Shown here piece by piece: positions 18,130 through 27,577 of a stretch of DNA of 56,122 nt. The position numbers and the translations under genes are program-made. The notes beneath the pieces are model-generated. The model saw only the letters and a program-made list of their open reading frames with translations, searched no databases and had not been told where the DNA came from. The DNA comes from an uncultured bacterium (lineage in GTDB: Bacteria; Patescibacteriota; Andersenbacteria; UBA10190; CAIZMI01), in contig CAIZMI010000055.1 of the NCBI GenBank assembly GCA_903934015.1, positions 1-56,122 of the forward strand. Reading direction: 5' to 3'. Each line of letters opens with the position of its first letter. Position 1 is the first letter of the stretch.

Positions 18130-19392
18130 ATGTCGACAATTAAAAATATTTTCGCGCAAGAAATTTTAGACTCTCGTGGTAACCCGACCGTTAGAGCGAA
18201 TGTTGTTTTGGAAGATGGGGTAATTGGAGAAGCATCTGTCCCGTCTGGTGCTTCAACCGGTATTCATGAAGCTCATGAATTACGCGATGGTGATAAAGCA
18301 CGGTTTGGTGGAAAAGGGGTTATGAAGGCAGTGAATAATGTGAATGGAGAAATTGCAAAGTTACTTATTGGAAAGGATCCTGAAGATCAAAAAGCACTTG
18401 ATCAATTAATGATTGATGCGGATGGTACTAAAAATAAAGAACGTTTGGGAGCTAATGCCATTTTAGGAGTGTCTTTGGCGGTAGCAAGGGCGGTAAGTCA
18501 ATCTCGCGGGCTACCATTGTATGAATATTTAAGGAAAATTTCGGGCATAAAAGAAAGTAGTTATTTATTGCCTACTCCAATGATGAATGTTATTAACGGT
18601 GGCGCGCACGCTGATTCCGGTTTGGATGTGCAAGAGTTCATGATTATTCCTCAAGCCACTGATTTTAAAGACAAATTACGTGTTGGTGTGGAAATATTCC
18701 ATACATTGGCCGGTATTTTGAAAAAGAATGGTTATTCTACCGCAGTAGGAGATGAAGGTGGTTATGCTCCAAAATTACAGCGTAACGATCAAGCGCTGGA
18801 AGTTTTGGTGCAGGCAGTAGATCAAGCGGGTTATAAACTTAATACTGATATTAAATTCGGCTTGGATGTTGCGGCAAGCGAGTTTTATCGTGAATCGGAA
18901 GACGCTTACATGTTAGCTGCTCCGGCGGTAAAACTTTCGCGGGAAAGATTGATTTCACTTTATGGCGAGTGGGTGCAAAAGTTTCCAATTTCATCAATTG
19001 AGGATCCACTAAGTCAGGATGATTGGCAGGGTTGGACGCAGGTGACCGAAAAATTTGGAACGCAAGGGATCCAAATTGTCGGAGATGACTTTTTTGTCAC
19101 CAACATTGAACGATTACAAAAGGGAATTGATGTTAAAGCCGGAAATGCAATTCTTGTAAAAGTAAATCAGATTGGAACACTTTCGGAAACTTTAGCGACA
19201 ATTTCTTTGGCGCAAAAAAATAATTACGGTGTAGTTATTTCACATCGTTCCGGTGAAACTTCGGATACGTTTATTGCGGATTTGGCTGTTGGTACAAATG
19301 CGGGACAAATTAAAACTGGGAGCTTGTCGAGAAGTGAACGTGTTGAAAAATACAATAGGTTGCTGGCCATAGAGCGAGAACTTGCGCAATAA
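18130..19392 (+). CDS. eno: enolase
   Basis: 420 residues, full length. Converts 2-phosphoglycerate to phosphoenolpyruvate. It begins IKNIFAQEILDSRGNPTVRA and has GASTGIHEAHELRDGD, GDEGGYAPKL with the catalytic Glu, metal ligands in SIEDPLSQDDW and GDDFFVTN, the catalytic Lys in ILVKVNQIGTL, and SHRSGET at the end of the barrel. Third gene of the glycolytic operon, 10 bp after pgk. Confidence 0.98.
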   Translation: MSTIKNIFAQEILDSRGNPTVRANVVLEDGVIGEASVPSGASTGIHEAHELRDGDKARFGGKGVMKAVNNVNGEIAKLLIGKDPEDQKALDQLMIDADGTKNKERLGANAILGVSLAVARAVSQSRGLPLYEYLRKISGIKESSYLLPTPMMNVINGGAHADSGLDVQEFMIIPQATDFKDKLRVGVEIFHTLAGILKKNGYSTAVGDEGGYAPKLQRNDQALEVLVQAVDQAGYKLNTDIKFGLDVAASEFYRESEDAYMLAAPAVKLSRERLISLYGEWVQKFPISSIEDPLSQDDWQGWTQVTEKFGTQGIQIVGDDFFVTNIERLQKGIDVKAGNAILVKVNQIGTLSETLATISLAQKNNYGVVISHRSGETSDTFIADLAVGTNAGQIKTGSLSRSERVEKYNRLLAIERELAQ

Positions 19393-19443
19393 AGTACTTC
19401 AAAAATAAAGGCATCGCTGAAAACGCAGTGCGCAAAGGATTTT

Positions 19444-20487
19444 ATGGAAAATAAATTCATGGTTTCTGTTGTAATTTGTACCTATAATACTGAGCGTTTT
19501 ATTGTAGAGGCAATTGATAGTGTTTTTGCGCAAGATTATCCACTCGCGAAGGTTGAGATTATTGTTGTTGATGATGGTTCAACAGATAATACGGCGAAAA
19601 TACTTAAGGAAAAATATTCCGGTAAAATTAAATATTTTTACAGGAAAAATGGTGGGCATTCGGCCGCAATAAATACTGCCATAGAGAAGATGAGTGGTAA
19701 GTACGTATGTTTTTTAGACGCTGATGATTTTTGGGACAAAAATAAATTACGTGAAGTGGTTGGATTATTTGAGAGCGATAATGAGATTGATGTTGTTTAT
19801 AATTATTTGCGGGTAATAAACGAGGCTAAAAAAGTAATCGGCGCGTACCCAAATAAAGATGTTTCAAATCCCGATTATCTATCAGAGGATCATTTGCATG
19901 AATATCTTGTTGGTCGGATACCCTTTGCGCCTCCCACAAGTGGGATATCGATCAGAGTGGAATGTTTGTTGCAAATTGGAAAAATACCGGAAGAAAGGGC
20001 ATATCCCGATATTGTTTTGCAGAGTGTTATTCCTTTTTACGCGAAAAAAATACGATTTATTAAAAAACATCTACACTCTTACCGAATTCATGCTAATAAT
20101 ACTTGGGAAAATAAGCCCTTTAGTATAAAAACACTAGAGCGCGATATTGCTACTTATGTTGAATTGCGTGAACAGATCAAGTTTCATTCTCAGAAAACAG
20201 GTTACCGGGCTAAAAAATATATCGCACGAATGGATTTGGAGATAAATCAGAAACGTATTTTGTGGTTGCGCATGAATGGCAAAATTTTCTCGGCCGTTTG
20301 GCTTGCTTTGACTGGGAGTTATCCGGTATTTGAACGACATCGGTATGCGTTGACGTATCTGCTATATAGAAGACTGACTATTTTTGCATCCGCGTTATTG
20401 TCGGATAAAGCCTATTCTAAACTTCATGCAACATATATAGATACCAATTTGTATGGAAGGTTGCACCTCTTTTGGCTCAGAAAATAA
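19444..20487 (+). CDS. glycosyltransferase, family 2
   Basis: 347 residues. GT-A fold with VSVVICTYNTERFIVEAIDS at the start, VVDDGSTDNT (nucleotide-sugar binding) and the metal-binding DADDFWDKNK. The C-terminal 130 residues are basic and helical without clear membrane helices. It transfers a sugar from a nucleotide donor, probably to a lipid-linked or surface glycan; the substrate cannot be read from sequence. It may belong functionally with the polysaccharide genes at 23471-26639. Confidence 0.9.
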   Translation: MENKFMVSVVICTYNTERFIVEAIDSVFAQDYPLAKVEIIVVDDGSTDNTAKILKEKYSGKIKYFYRKNGGHSAAINTAIEKMSGKYVCFLDADDFWDKNKLREVVGLFESDNEIDVVYNYLRVINEAKKVIGAYPNKDVSNPDYLSEDHLHEYLVGRIPFAPPTSGISIRVECLLQIGKIPEERAYPDIVLQSVIPFYAKKIRFIKKHLHSYRIHANNTWENKPFSIKTLERDIATYVELREQIKFHSQKTGYRAKKYIARMDLEINQKRILWLRMNGKIFSAVWLALTGSYPVFERHRYALTYLLYRRLTIFASALLSDKAYSKLHATYIDTNLYGRLHLFWLRK

Positions 20488-20613
20488 ATTACTTGCTTTG
20501 CTTAATTTGAATAATGAGACATGAATAATATCGAGCAATTAATTGTCATCGTCATTACTAGTTACCGTCAAAAATCGGCATTGAAGGAGATGACAGGAAA
20601 GAAATTAAAATAA

Positions 20614-22278
20614 ATGATAAATGAAAATAAATGGGAGAGTTTCATAAGTTCCGTAGGTGGAAATACTGTAAATACAGCATTAATTAACCTGGCCAGTATT
20701 CGTGGTTTGACTATGTTGAATGGGGAAATAGTTAATCCCACCTATGAAGAAGCTTTTTTAAATGCGGATGATATTCCGGATTTTCGTCAAAGTATTGATC
20801 GGATAATTATTGCAAAAGAAAAAAAAGAGCGAGTCGCAATTTACGGGGACTATGATGTTGATGGTGTTACTTCAACGGCAATACTCGCAGAGACTTTTGA
20901 AAAACTTGGAATTTCCGTTAAGGTGTTTCTTCCTCATCGTGAAGATGATGGCTATGGGTTGAGTGTGTTGGCTGTGGAAAAGATTGTAAAAGTGGCGGAT
21001 TTATTGGTCACAATCGATAATGGTTCTTCCGCGCATCAGGCCATTGATTTAGCTGTGCAAAGTGGTGTAGAGGTTGTCGTTATTGATCATCATGTTGTTC
21101 CTGGTATTTTACCGAATGCTCTAGTCGTTAATCCACATCGTACCGATAGTAAGTATTTATTTCCAGAATTGTGTGCGGCAGGGTTGGCCTTTAAGTTCGC
21201 GCGAAGCTTGTTGGCATTTTTTGATCGAGAAGATGAAGCAAAATGGCTTTTGGATTTAGCCGCTTTGGGAACAATCGCGGATCGAGTATCTATGAACGGA
21301 GAAAATCGACAAATTGTTAAATTTGGTCTTAAAGTGCTTGCTGTTACAAAACGTCCAGGATTAGTTTCATTAATGGCCCGTTCCGGCATGTATAAAAACA
21401 ATTTAGATGCAGAAAATTTGGCTTTTAAAATTATTCCTCGCTTGAATGCCGCGGGAAGAATGCAACATGCCGATCTTGCTTATGCTTTGATTAGAACGAA
21501 AGATCATCTTGAGGCAGAAAAATTAACTTTGGAATTAGATGCATTGAATAATAGACGGCGCGCGATTACTTCTGATGCAATAAAAGAAATAAAAGAAGGA
21601 TTAAAAAACACCACAAATCTTCCCAGTGTTATGTTTGTGGCGGGTCATTGGCCGATTGGTATCTTGGGTATTTTGGCGGGTAAATTGACTGATGAATATA
21701 ATCGTCCAACGGCTGTCGTAAACATTGGAGAAGAAAATTGTACAGGCTCTATTCGTGGTGATGGATTGGTTGACGTAGTAAAAATTCTTACGGGTGCGAA
21801 TGAAATTTTAGTGAAATATGGTGGGCATTTTACCGCCGGCGGTTTTTCTTTCCTTACTAAGAATCTAGCGTCAGTTGTTGATTATTTTAATGAATTGAAA
21901 TTTGATACAAAAATCAAAAATAAAATAGTTTCATACGACATGGAGATCGAAAAAACGCTAATTGATTTGAATTTTGCTCAGGTTTTGAAGTGTCTGGAGC
22001 CACACGGAGAAGGGAATGATCGGCCGATATTCATGCTCAAAAATTTGGAAATAAAGGAAATGCGAGATATTGGATCGGCAAAAGAGCATAAAAGATTTGT
22101 ATTTTATCATCCCGATTTTAGTAATGGAACAATGGCGGGGGTATGTTTTTATTGGAATAAAGATGTTGAATTAACTATCGGTCTAACAGCGGATGTTTTG
22201 TGTGAATTGAAAATTAATGAATTTAGGGGGAATACTACCGTAGATCTGATGGTTGTCGATATTCAGGTCTCCGATTAG
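20614..22278 (+). CDS. recJ: single-stranded-DNA-specific exonuclease RecJ
   Basis: 554 residues. 5'-3' ssDNA exonuclease of recombination and repair. DHH-family motifs in order: YGDYDVDGVTSTAIL (about 78-92), LVTIDNGSSAHQ, VVIDHHVVPG, ALGTIADRVSM and RLNAAGRMQHADLA. The DHHA1 region carries GHWPIGILGILAGKL and GGHFTAGGFSF. The C-terminal OB-like region is present. Full length for the short RecJ type. An RNase H gene follows closely. Confidence 0.95.
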   Translation: MINENKWESFISSVGGNTVNTALINLASIRGLTMLNGEIVNPTYEEAFLNADDIPDFRQSIDRIIIAKEKKERVAIYGDYDVDGVTSTAILAETFEKLGISVKVFLPHREDDGYGLSVLAVEKIVKVADLLVTIDNGSSAHQAIDLAVQSGVEVVVIDHHVVPGILPNALVVNPHRTDSKYLFPELCAAGLAFKFARSLLAFFDREDEAKWLLDLAALGTIADRVSMNGENRQIVKFGLKVLAVTKRPGLVSLMARSGMYKNNLDAENLAFKIIPRLNAAGRMQHADLAYALIRTKDHLEAEKLTLELDALNNRRRAITSDAIKEIKEGLKNTTNLPSVMFVAGHWPIGILGILAGKLTDEYNRPTAVVNIGEENCTGSIRGDGLVDVVKILTGANEILVKYGGHFTAGGFSFLTKNLASVVDYFNELKFDTKIKNKIVSYDMEIEKTLIDLNFAQVLKCLEPHGEGNDRPIFMLKNLEIKEMRDIGSAKEHKRFVFYHPDFSNGTMAGVCFYWNKDVELTIGLTADVLCELKINEFRGNTTVDLMVVDIQVSD

Positions 22279-22328
22279 AAAAAATTTTGGCGCAATTGAA
22301 TGCAGATGATAAGATTGTCACACAAGAC

Positions 22329-22721
22329 ATGAAAGCAATTATTCATTCCGATGGTGGTTCGCGTGGCAATCCCGGCCCGGCGGCAATTGGCGTGGTTATT
22401 GAATTGCCACATAAGAAAATAGAAATTGGGGAAAAAATCGGGATTGCTACAAACAATGTCGCGGAATATCGTGCGATTATTCGTGGCCTTGAAGAGGCGC
22501 AGAAAAACAATGTGACCGAGGTTGAATGTTATTTGGATAGTGAATTGGTTGTAAAGCAAATAAAAGGAGAATATAGAATTAAGGATCCCAAAATGATTGA
22601 ATTGGCCAGTAAGGTTTTTGCGTTGAGGGATACATTTGATTTTATTGTTTTTATTTCAATTCCTCGCGAAAAAAACAAGGCGGCAGACAAATTAGTGAAC
22701 ATGGCGTTGGACACGAAATAG
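22329..22721 (+). CDS. ribonuclease H-like protein (RNase HI family)
   Basis: 130 residues from ATG 22329 (MKAIIHSDGGSRGNPGPAAI). A TTG start at 22287 is possible but adds residues outside the domain. Catalytic carboxylates are visible: D in HSDGGSRGNPG, E in NNVAEYRAIIRGLEEA, D in YLDSELVVKQIKGEYRI, and a C-terminal D/N in NKAADKLVNMAL. This is the RVT_3-type stand-alone RNase HI that cuts RNA in RNA-DNA hybrids. It lies directly after recJ. Confidence 0.9.
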   Translation: MKAIIHSDGGSRGNPGPAAIGVVIELPHKKIEIGEKIGIATNNVAEYRAIIRGLEEAQKNNVTEVECYLDSELVVKQIKGEYRIKDPKMIELASKVFALRDTFDFIVFISIPREKNKAADKLVNMALDTK

Positions 22722-22778
22722 TAACTGCTCACTCGCTTGAAAGTTCGTGGTTATTATCAAATTACTTGAAAAACCACC

Positions 22779-22842
22779 ACCCCCGTAAAAACGGGGGTCC
22801 AAGCGCTATTGTTACGACGTGGATTCCCGCTCAAGCGGGAAT
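22779..22842. repeat. palindromic repeats between rnhA-like gene and rnpB
   Basis: Perfect hairpin ACCCCCGT-AAAA-ACGGGGGT (22779-22798), then ATTCCCGC-TCAA-GCGGGAAT (22823-22842). The second is the same family as 15689-15710. Read in one frame it gives the WIPAQAGMDD string that often turns up as a false protein, so the open frame across 22766-23041 is not a gene. Confidence 0.75.
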
Positions 22843-22915
22843 GGATGATTTGGAGAGGTTTTTATGCATAACTGGTACCAACTTTTATTTGAGTGAGAGG
22901 TTGCACGAAATAAGT

Positions 22916-22944
22916 TTGACAAAAAAGAGAAAATACATTACTAT
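22916..22944 (+). promoter_or_regulatory. promoter of the RNase P RNA gene
   Basis: Canonical sigma-70 type promoter: -35 TTGACA (22916-22921), 17-nt spacer, -10 TACTAT (22939-22944). The predicted start, near 22951, coincides with the first base of the RNase P P1 helix. Confidence 0.85.
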
Positions 22945-22951
22945 ATTGAAT

Positions 22952-23397
22952 GCGGAAGGTGGTGGATGGTCGCCCGAAAGGGAGGAACGTCCGGGCACCC
23001 GTTGTTCACTTAATTGTGACAACGACAAAGGCGATTGGTAACACCAACCAGCCGAATCACGAAAATCGCTTCGCGATCACGCGGTGAAGGCTAGGGACTC
23101 TGCTTTTGCAGGGCGAAGAGTGCAACAGAAACAAACCGCTTTTCGATAAGTTCAGGATAAGCTCTGAATCGAAGAGTAAGGGTGAAATTGTGGCGTAAGA
23201 GACCACACGTTGTCCTGGTGACAGGACGGCGGGGCAAACCCCACCTGGTGTAATCGCAAACAAAGGTAGCGAGCTCTCTGTTTAAAAAGCAGAGGAGGTG
23301 TACTGCAAAGTATGCTCAAGATAGATGACTATTGCCAAAGTATTATTGCGCTCCTGAATAATTTTGGTACAGAACCCGGCGTATAGCCACCCTCCGC
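22952..23397 (+). ncRNA. rnpB: RNase P RNA (bacterial, type A-like)
   Basis: Catalytic RNA that matures the 5' end of tRNAs. Universally conserved blocks are in order: GAGGAACGTCCGGGCACC (P4 5' side), GAGTGCAACAGAAACAAACC, AGGGTGAAATTGTGGCGTAA then GAGACCACAC, GGGGCAAACCCCACCTGG, and near the end ACAGAACCCGGCGTATAG (P4 3' side). The ends pair as P1: GCGGAAGGTGG (22952-22962) with CCACCCTCCGC (23387-23397), one mismatch. P3 is reduced to a tiny CCC-GAAA-GGG hairpin. No T-rich terminator is obvious after the 3' end. Confidence 0.95.
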
Positions 23398-23470
23398 TGG
23401 AGCATCTTCATTCTTGTTATATTGTGATAATTGGAGTTAAATAATTTTAGGAAAGAGTACTATATATTTT

Positions 23471-24856
23471 ATGAAACGTTCAGAAATATTTTTTGACGCA
23501 ATCCTTGTGCCTGTGGATTTGGTAGCCATATTGGCGGCAAGTTTTTTAACATACATAATTCGTGTAAGTCCTTTTTTTGCTGAAATCAGACCGGTTTTGT
23601 TTAGATTTGATTTACCATTGCGACAATACTTGGTGCTTGTGGCGATTGTTGCTGTTTTAACGGTGGTAATATTTGCCTTGTTGGGTCTTTATTCTATGGG
23701 GTCAACACGGCGGGGCTTTGAAGAGTTTACTAAAATTTGCGCCGGCTCTACTCTAAGTGTCGCAACAGTAATCGGTTGGATGTTTTTTAGGGCTGAATTG
23801 TTTCAATCACGGTTCTTGTTGGTTACGGCATGGCTTTCATCGATTGTTTTAATAACAATTGTTAGAAGAATTATTCGTTATATTCAAATTAGATTGTTTG
23901 AAAAGAGTGTGGGGGCGCATTTGATTGTTTTGGTTGGTGATACTGTTGTGGCGGAAAATTTAAAGAAGAAATTTAAGGAAGAAAAAAGAATAGGCTATAA
24001 AGTCATTGCTCATTTAAAGCATGTTGATGAAGTTAAACTTAATGAGCTTAACAATAAACACTTAATTGATGAAGTAATTCAGTGTGATCCATATTTGCCT
24101 GAAAAAGAGACTTTTGTGCTACTTGATTTCTGTGAAGACTATAAAATTGAATATAAATATGTTCCAAATCTATATTCGACAAGAACATCCAATGTAATAA
24201 CGCGCACGTTGGCGGGTTATCCGTTGGTGGAGCTACGACGTACCCCGTTGGATGGGTGGGGTCGCGTTGCAAAGAGAATATTTGATTTATTTGGGGCGAT
24301 TACTGGTTTAATTTTATTGTCGCCCTTTTTCGCTGTTATTGGGTTTTTAGTTGCTTGGGATTCTCCTGGAGCAGTATTTTTTAAACAAAAAAGAATAGGG
24401 AAGAATAAGAAAATTTTTAGAATTGTTAAATTTAGAACAATGGTTGATGACGCGGAGAAAAAAAAGAAAGAGCTGATGTCGCAAAATGAGAGAAATGGAC
24501 CACTATTTAAAATGCGTAATGATCCAAGAATAACTCGGGTCGGAAGAGTGCTTAGGAAATATCGAATTGATGAAATTCCACAACTCTGGAATGTTCTTCG
24601 CAATGAAATGAGTTTGATTGGACCTCGTCCTCATCTGCCGGAGGAAATTGCTCAATACCGTAAAGAACATCGCCGTTTGTTTACAATTAAACCGGGTATG
24701 ACCGGTCTTGCGCAATCGAGCGGTAGTTCTGAATTGTTGTTTGAAGATGAAGCAACTATGGATACGCAGTACATTGAACAGTGGAACATGAAGTTGGATT
24801 TGCAAATATTTTTTCGCACAATCTGGAAGCTATTGTGGGACCGCACGGCCGTTTGA
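23471..24856 (+). CDS. polyprenyl-phosphate sugar-1-phosphate transferase (WbaP/EpsL-like)
   Basis: 461 residues. Starts glycan assembly by moving a sugar phosphate onto the lipid carrier undecaprenyl phosphate. Four N-terminal membrane helices (about 10-130), a Rossmann-like CoA-binding-type middle domain, another membrane or re-entrant helix (FGAITGLILLSPFFAVIGFL), then the catalytic bacterial sugar transferase domain. Catalytic signatures: FFKQKRIGKNKKIFRIVKFR, RKYRIDEIPQLWNVLRNEMS, LIGPRPHLPEE, KPGMTGLAQ. Heads the polysaccharide cluster with the GT1-type gene and PCP-like gene that follow. Confidence 0.95.
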   Translation: MKRSEIFFDAILVPVDLVAILAASFLTYIIRVSPFFAEIRPVLFRFDLPLRQYLVLVAIVAVLTVVIFALLGLYSMGSTRRGFEEFTKICAGSTLSVATVIGWMFFRAELFQSRFLLVTAWLSSIVLITIVRRIIRYIQIRLFEKSVGAHLIVLVGDTVVAENLKKKFKEEKRIGYKVIAHLKHVDEVKLNELNNKHLIDEVIQCDPYLPEKETFVLLDFCEDYKIEYKYVPNLYSTRTSNVITRTLAGYPLVELRRTPLDGWGRVAKRIFDLFGAITGLILLSPFFAVIGFLVAWDSPGAVFFKQKRIGKNKKIFRIVKFRTMVDDAEKKKKELMSQNERNGPLFKMRNDPRITRVGRVLRKYRIDEIPQLWNVLRNEMSLIGPRPHLPEEIAQYRKEHRRLFTIKPGMTGLAQSSGSSELLFEDEATMDTQYIEQWNMKLDLQIFFRTIWKLLWDRTAV

Positions 24857-24909
24857 GGATAGGAAACAGATTATTCGCCAGCGAAATGGTCGCGTAGTAT
24901 ATTGGTCGC

Positions 24910-26034
24910 ATGCGAATAGCTATTGTTTACGATTATTTGACGCAATTTGGAGGGGGTGAGCGTGTCTTGAGTGTTTTGATGGATATGTTTCCTGAGGCTC
25001 CGGTTTATACTCTTGTTCATGATAGAAATATTACAGAAGGCCGAATTGACGCATTTCGCATTAAGACAAGTTTTTTGCAAAATATTCCCTTGGCGCGATC
25101 ACGCCACAGACTATTTCCGGTGTTGATGCCGATTCTTATTGAACAGTTTGACTTGTCAAAATATGATCTAGTGATTTCCGCGTCTCATTCATTTGGTAAG
25201 GGAGTCATAACGGGCCCAAATACTTTGCACATTTCTTATTGTTTTACGCCGATGCGTTACGTGTGGGATGATAGCCATCGGTATGTTCGTGAATTTACCG
25301 TTCCTTTTTGGTTGCGTTCACTTATTCCATTTCCTTTAACCTATGTACGCCTCTGGGATTCATTCGCGGCTGATCGAGTGGATACATTTGTCGCTATTTC
25401 CAATTTTGTGGCAAGGCGCATTAAAAAATATTACCAACGCGATGCAGAGGTAGTTTATCCGCCGGTAGATTGTGAATTATATGCAATTGCCAATGTTGTT
25501 AGCGATCGTTTTCTTGTTGTTAGTCGCTTAATGTCATACAAACGAATTGATCTTGCAATCGAAGCTTTTAATCGCCTTGGGTTGCCATTGGATATTGTCG
25601 GGACCGGTCCCGAAGAAGAGAAATTAAAAAAAATTGCTTCTCCTAATATTAAATTTCATGGTTTTTTATCAGATGAAAAAGTTAAAAAAATGTTTTCTGA
25701 ATGTCGAGCATTTGTTTTTCCTCAAGAGGAAGATTTTGGGTTAACAATTTTGGAAACAGCAGCGTCAGGGAGGCCCGTCATTGCCTTTGCTGGCGGAGGA
25801 GCCCTTGAAACTGTCGACAGTGGAATTACCGGTATCTTCTTTGCTGAGCAAACAGTAGATTCGCTTTGTGAAGCAATTCAGAAACTTGAAAATATCAAAA
25901 TTGATTCAAATGAAATAAGACGAAAAGCGTTGCAATTTAGTACCGAACGATTTAAGGTAAATTTTATGGAAATGATAAATAGGGAATGGGCGCGTTTTCC
26001 TCGTAAACGAGTACATGATAAAGTTTTAATATGA
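24910..26034 (+). CDS. glycosyltransferase, GT4-type (GT-B fold)
   Basis: 374 residues. N-terminal acceptor domain starts MRIAIVYDYLTQFGGGERVL. The C-terminal donor domain has FLVVSRLMSYKRIDLAIEAF, IVGTGPEEEKL and the EX7E region FPQEEDFGLTILETAASGRP. Adds a sugar to the growing lipid-linked glycan. The stop overlaps the start of the next gene by 4 bp, so the two are coupled. A TAGTAT -10-like box lies 9 nt before the ATG. Confidence 0.93.
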   Translation: MRIAIVYDYLTQFGGGERVLSVLMDMFPEAPVYTLVHDRNITEGRIDAFRIKTSFLQNIPLARSRHRLFPVLMPILIEQFDLSKYDLVISASHSFGKGVITGPNTLHISYCFTPMRYVWDDSHRYVREFTVPFWLRSLIPFPLTYVRLWDSFAADRVDTFVAISNFVARRIKKYYQRDAEVVYPPVDCELYAIANVVSDRFLVVSRLMSYKRIDLAIEAFNRLGLPLDIVGTGPEEEKLKKIASPNIKFHGFLSDEKVKKMFSECRAFVFPQEEDFGLTILETAASGRPVIAFAGGGALETVDSGITGIFFAEQTVDSLCEAIQKLENIKIDSNEIRRKALQFSTERFKVNFMEMINREWARFPRKRVHDKVLI

Positions 26035-26639
26035 CTCAGTTTAATGAAATAATTCGTAAGTGGACTAAGACAATTATTATTACCGCCATTATTGCAATGA
26101 TAGCGACGATTATTATTGTTCCACGTATGTCGAAAGAACAAAGCGCATCTGTAGATATTACGATCCCTGTTCCAGTAAGACCAGCGACAGAAAATTATGA
26201 ATATGATGGTTATTATGCATTGCAGGCGGCGGACTTGTTTACCAGTACCCTAGTAAGCTGGTTTAGGTCACCTGATTTTGTGGCACGCATATATGCGAAA
26301 GCAAACGTTCCGTTGGTGGTCGGTTCAATGAGAAAAATGGAAAAAATATTTTTGGTTAAAAAAGTATCCGGCCAATTTGTCACCGTGTCCTATTCTGCTA
26401 GTAATGAAAAACAGGCAATAGATCTTGGGAGCGCAATTTCGGATAGCCTGAAAGAGCGCGTGGAGCAAATGAATAATCAAGGAAGTTCATCTCTTCGCTT
26501 TTCCGTTCTTGTCGGTAAGCCATTGGTCGTATTGGAACAAAGAAATAAATTTATTGACGCATTGATAGTGGGAATTATTGTTTTAGTGTTTGGCTTAAAT
26601 ATTGTAATTATTGCCGACGCACTGAAGATAAAACGGTAG
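26031..26639 (+). CDS. Wzz-like polysaccharide co-polymerase family membrane protein
   Basis: 202 residues with an N-terminal membrane helix (about 15-32), a mixed external domain of about 140 residues and a second helix near the C-terminus (about 176-196). This two-helix layout and the repeated SASNEKQAIDLGSAISDSL segment fit chain-length determinant (Wzz/PCP) proteins. The start overlaps the GT4-type gene (ATGA overlap), supporting a role in the same polysaccharide pathway. No kinase domain is fused to it. Confidence 0.7.
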   Translation: MTQFNEIIRKWTKTIIITAIIAMIATIIIVPRMSKEQSASVDITIPVPVRPATENYEYDGYYALQAADLFTSTLVSWFRSPDFVARIYAKANVPLVVGSMRKMEKIFLVKKVSGQFVTVSYSASNEKQAIDLGSAISDSLKERVEQMNNQGSSSLRFSVLVGKPLVVLEQRNKFIDALIVGIIVLVFGLNIVIIADALKIKR

Positions 26640-26706
26640 TTTTCTGGATATTTGTTAATTATGATACAAGGTTGTGGTGTTATTGATTGTGTGTTAATAA
26701 ATAAAT

Positions 26707-27492
26707 ATGGAAATACAATCATATATTGAAACCCTCGGGTTGACGGAAAAAGAAGCGGCGGTATATCTGGCGTTGCTTCAACTTGGACAAGCACCTGTTC
26801 AAACGATATCGAAAAAAGCAATTATTGTGCGTCCTACGGCGTATGTTGTATTGGAATCATTGATTCATAAGGGTCTTTGTAAAAAAGGCTTGATCGGTAA
26901 AAAAACGGTTTTTATCGCTTCACCACCGGAAGATTTAGATGTCCTTATTCGCAAACGAGAACGCGATATCCATGAGCAACGAGTGCGCTTACAGCACTTG
27001 TTGCCTGAATTAAGGGCATTGTACGCATTGTCTGAGGAACGACCGTCTATCCGTCTTTTTGAGGGTAGGGAAGGGTTAAAGAACTTACAACGTGAATTTA
27101 TTGAAATTAGTAGCGAGCCAGTCTACAGTATGGGTTCTGATGATGTTATGGAGGATCTTTTTCCATCGTCCTCGAATGAATATGACGAAGAAATTCGTGG
27201 TGTAAGAGTAAAGGCGGGGATAAAGTCATATAATATTTACACAACAAGTAAGGGAGTACATCGCACTATTGAGTCGGATAAAAAAGCACTTCTTGAAAGT
27301 AGATATATTCCGTGGGAAAAACTACCGATTAAAGCGCATTTTTCAGTTCATGGACCATTGTTGTCTATTGTTTCTTTTCGCAAGAAAATTATCGGAGTAT
27401 TAATTGAACACGTGGATATTGCGGACTCATTTAAGGCAATTTTTGATGTTGCTTGGAAGCAATTAGAAGAAAAAAAAGACAAAAGGGCTTGA
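26707..27492 (+). CDS. TrmB-family transcriptional regulator
   Basis: 261 residues. The N-terminal winged helix reads YIETLGLTEKEAAVYLALLQ, then PVQTISKKAIIVRPTAYVVL and a LIHKGLCKK wing. A short coiled coil follows, then a C-terminal sensor-like domain (SIRLFEGREGLKNLQREF). TrmB-like proteins usually respond to sugars in archaea and also occur widely in CPR. The target is unknown; the polysaccharide cluster upstream is a candidate. Confidence 0.9.
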   Translation: MEIQSYIETLGLTEKEAAVYLALLQLGQAPVQTISKKAIIVRPTAYVVLESLIHKGLCKKGLIGKKTVFIASPPEDLDVLIRKRERDIHEQRVRLQHLLPELRALYALSEERPSIRLFEGREGLKNLQREFIEISSEPVYSMGSDDVMEDLFPSSSNEYDEEIRGVRVKAGIKSYNIYTTSKGVHRTIESDKKALLESRYIPWEKLPIKAHFSVHGPLLSIVSFRKKIIGVLIEHVDIADSFKAIFDVAWKQLEEKKDKRA

Positions 27493-27516
27493 CAAAATAG
27501 ATAATACTGTTAGTAT
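27489..27516 (+). promoter_or_regulatory. sigma-70 type promoter
   Basis: TTGACA (27489-27494), 16-nt spacer, TAGTAT (27511-27516), overlapping the stop of the TrmB-like gene. It would drive the small ORF, DUF5652 and possibly xseAB. The downstream leader contains a small TTGGCG...CGCCAA hairpin and CCATGGG...CCCATGG arms. Confidence 0.6.
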
Positions 27517-27577
27517 TTTGATGTCCGTCATGTAGGCGGGCACTTGGTGCGCACTTCTGCCGAAGGAGGTGATTTGG

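Noticed and set aside
22766-23041. Open frame of 91 codons before the polysaccharide cluster
   Set aside because: It translates palindromic repeats (WIPAQAGMDD) and then runs into the RNase P RNA; it is not a protein.
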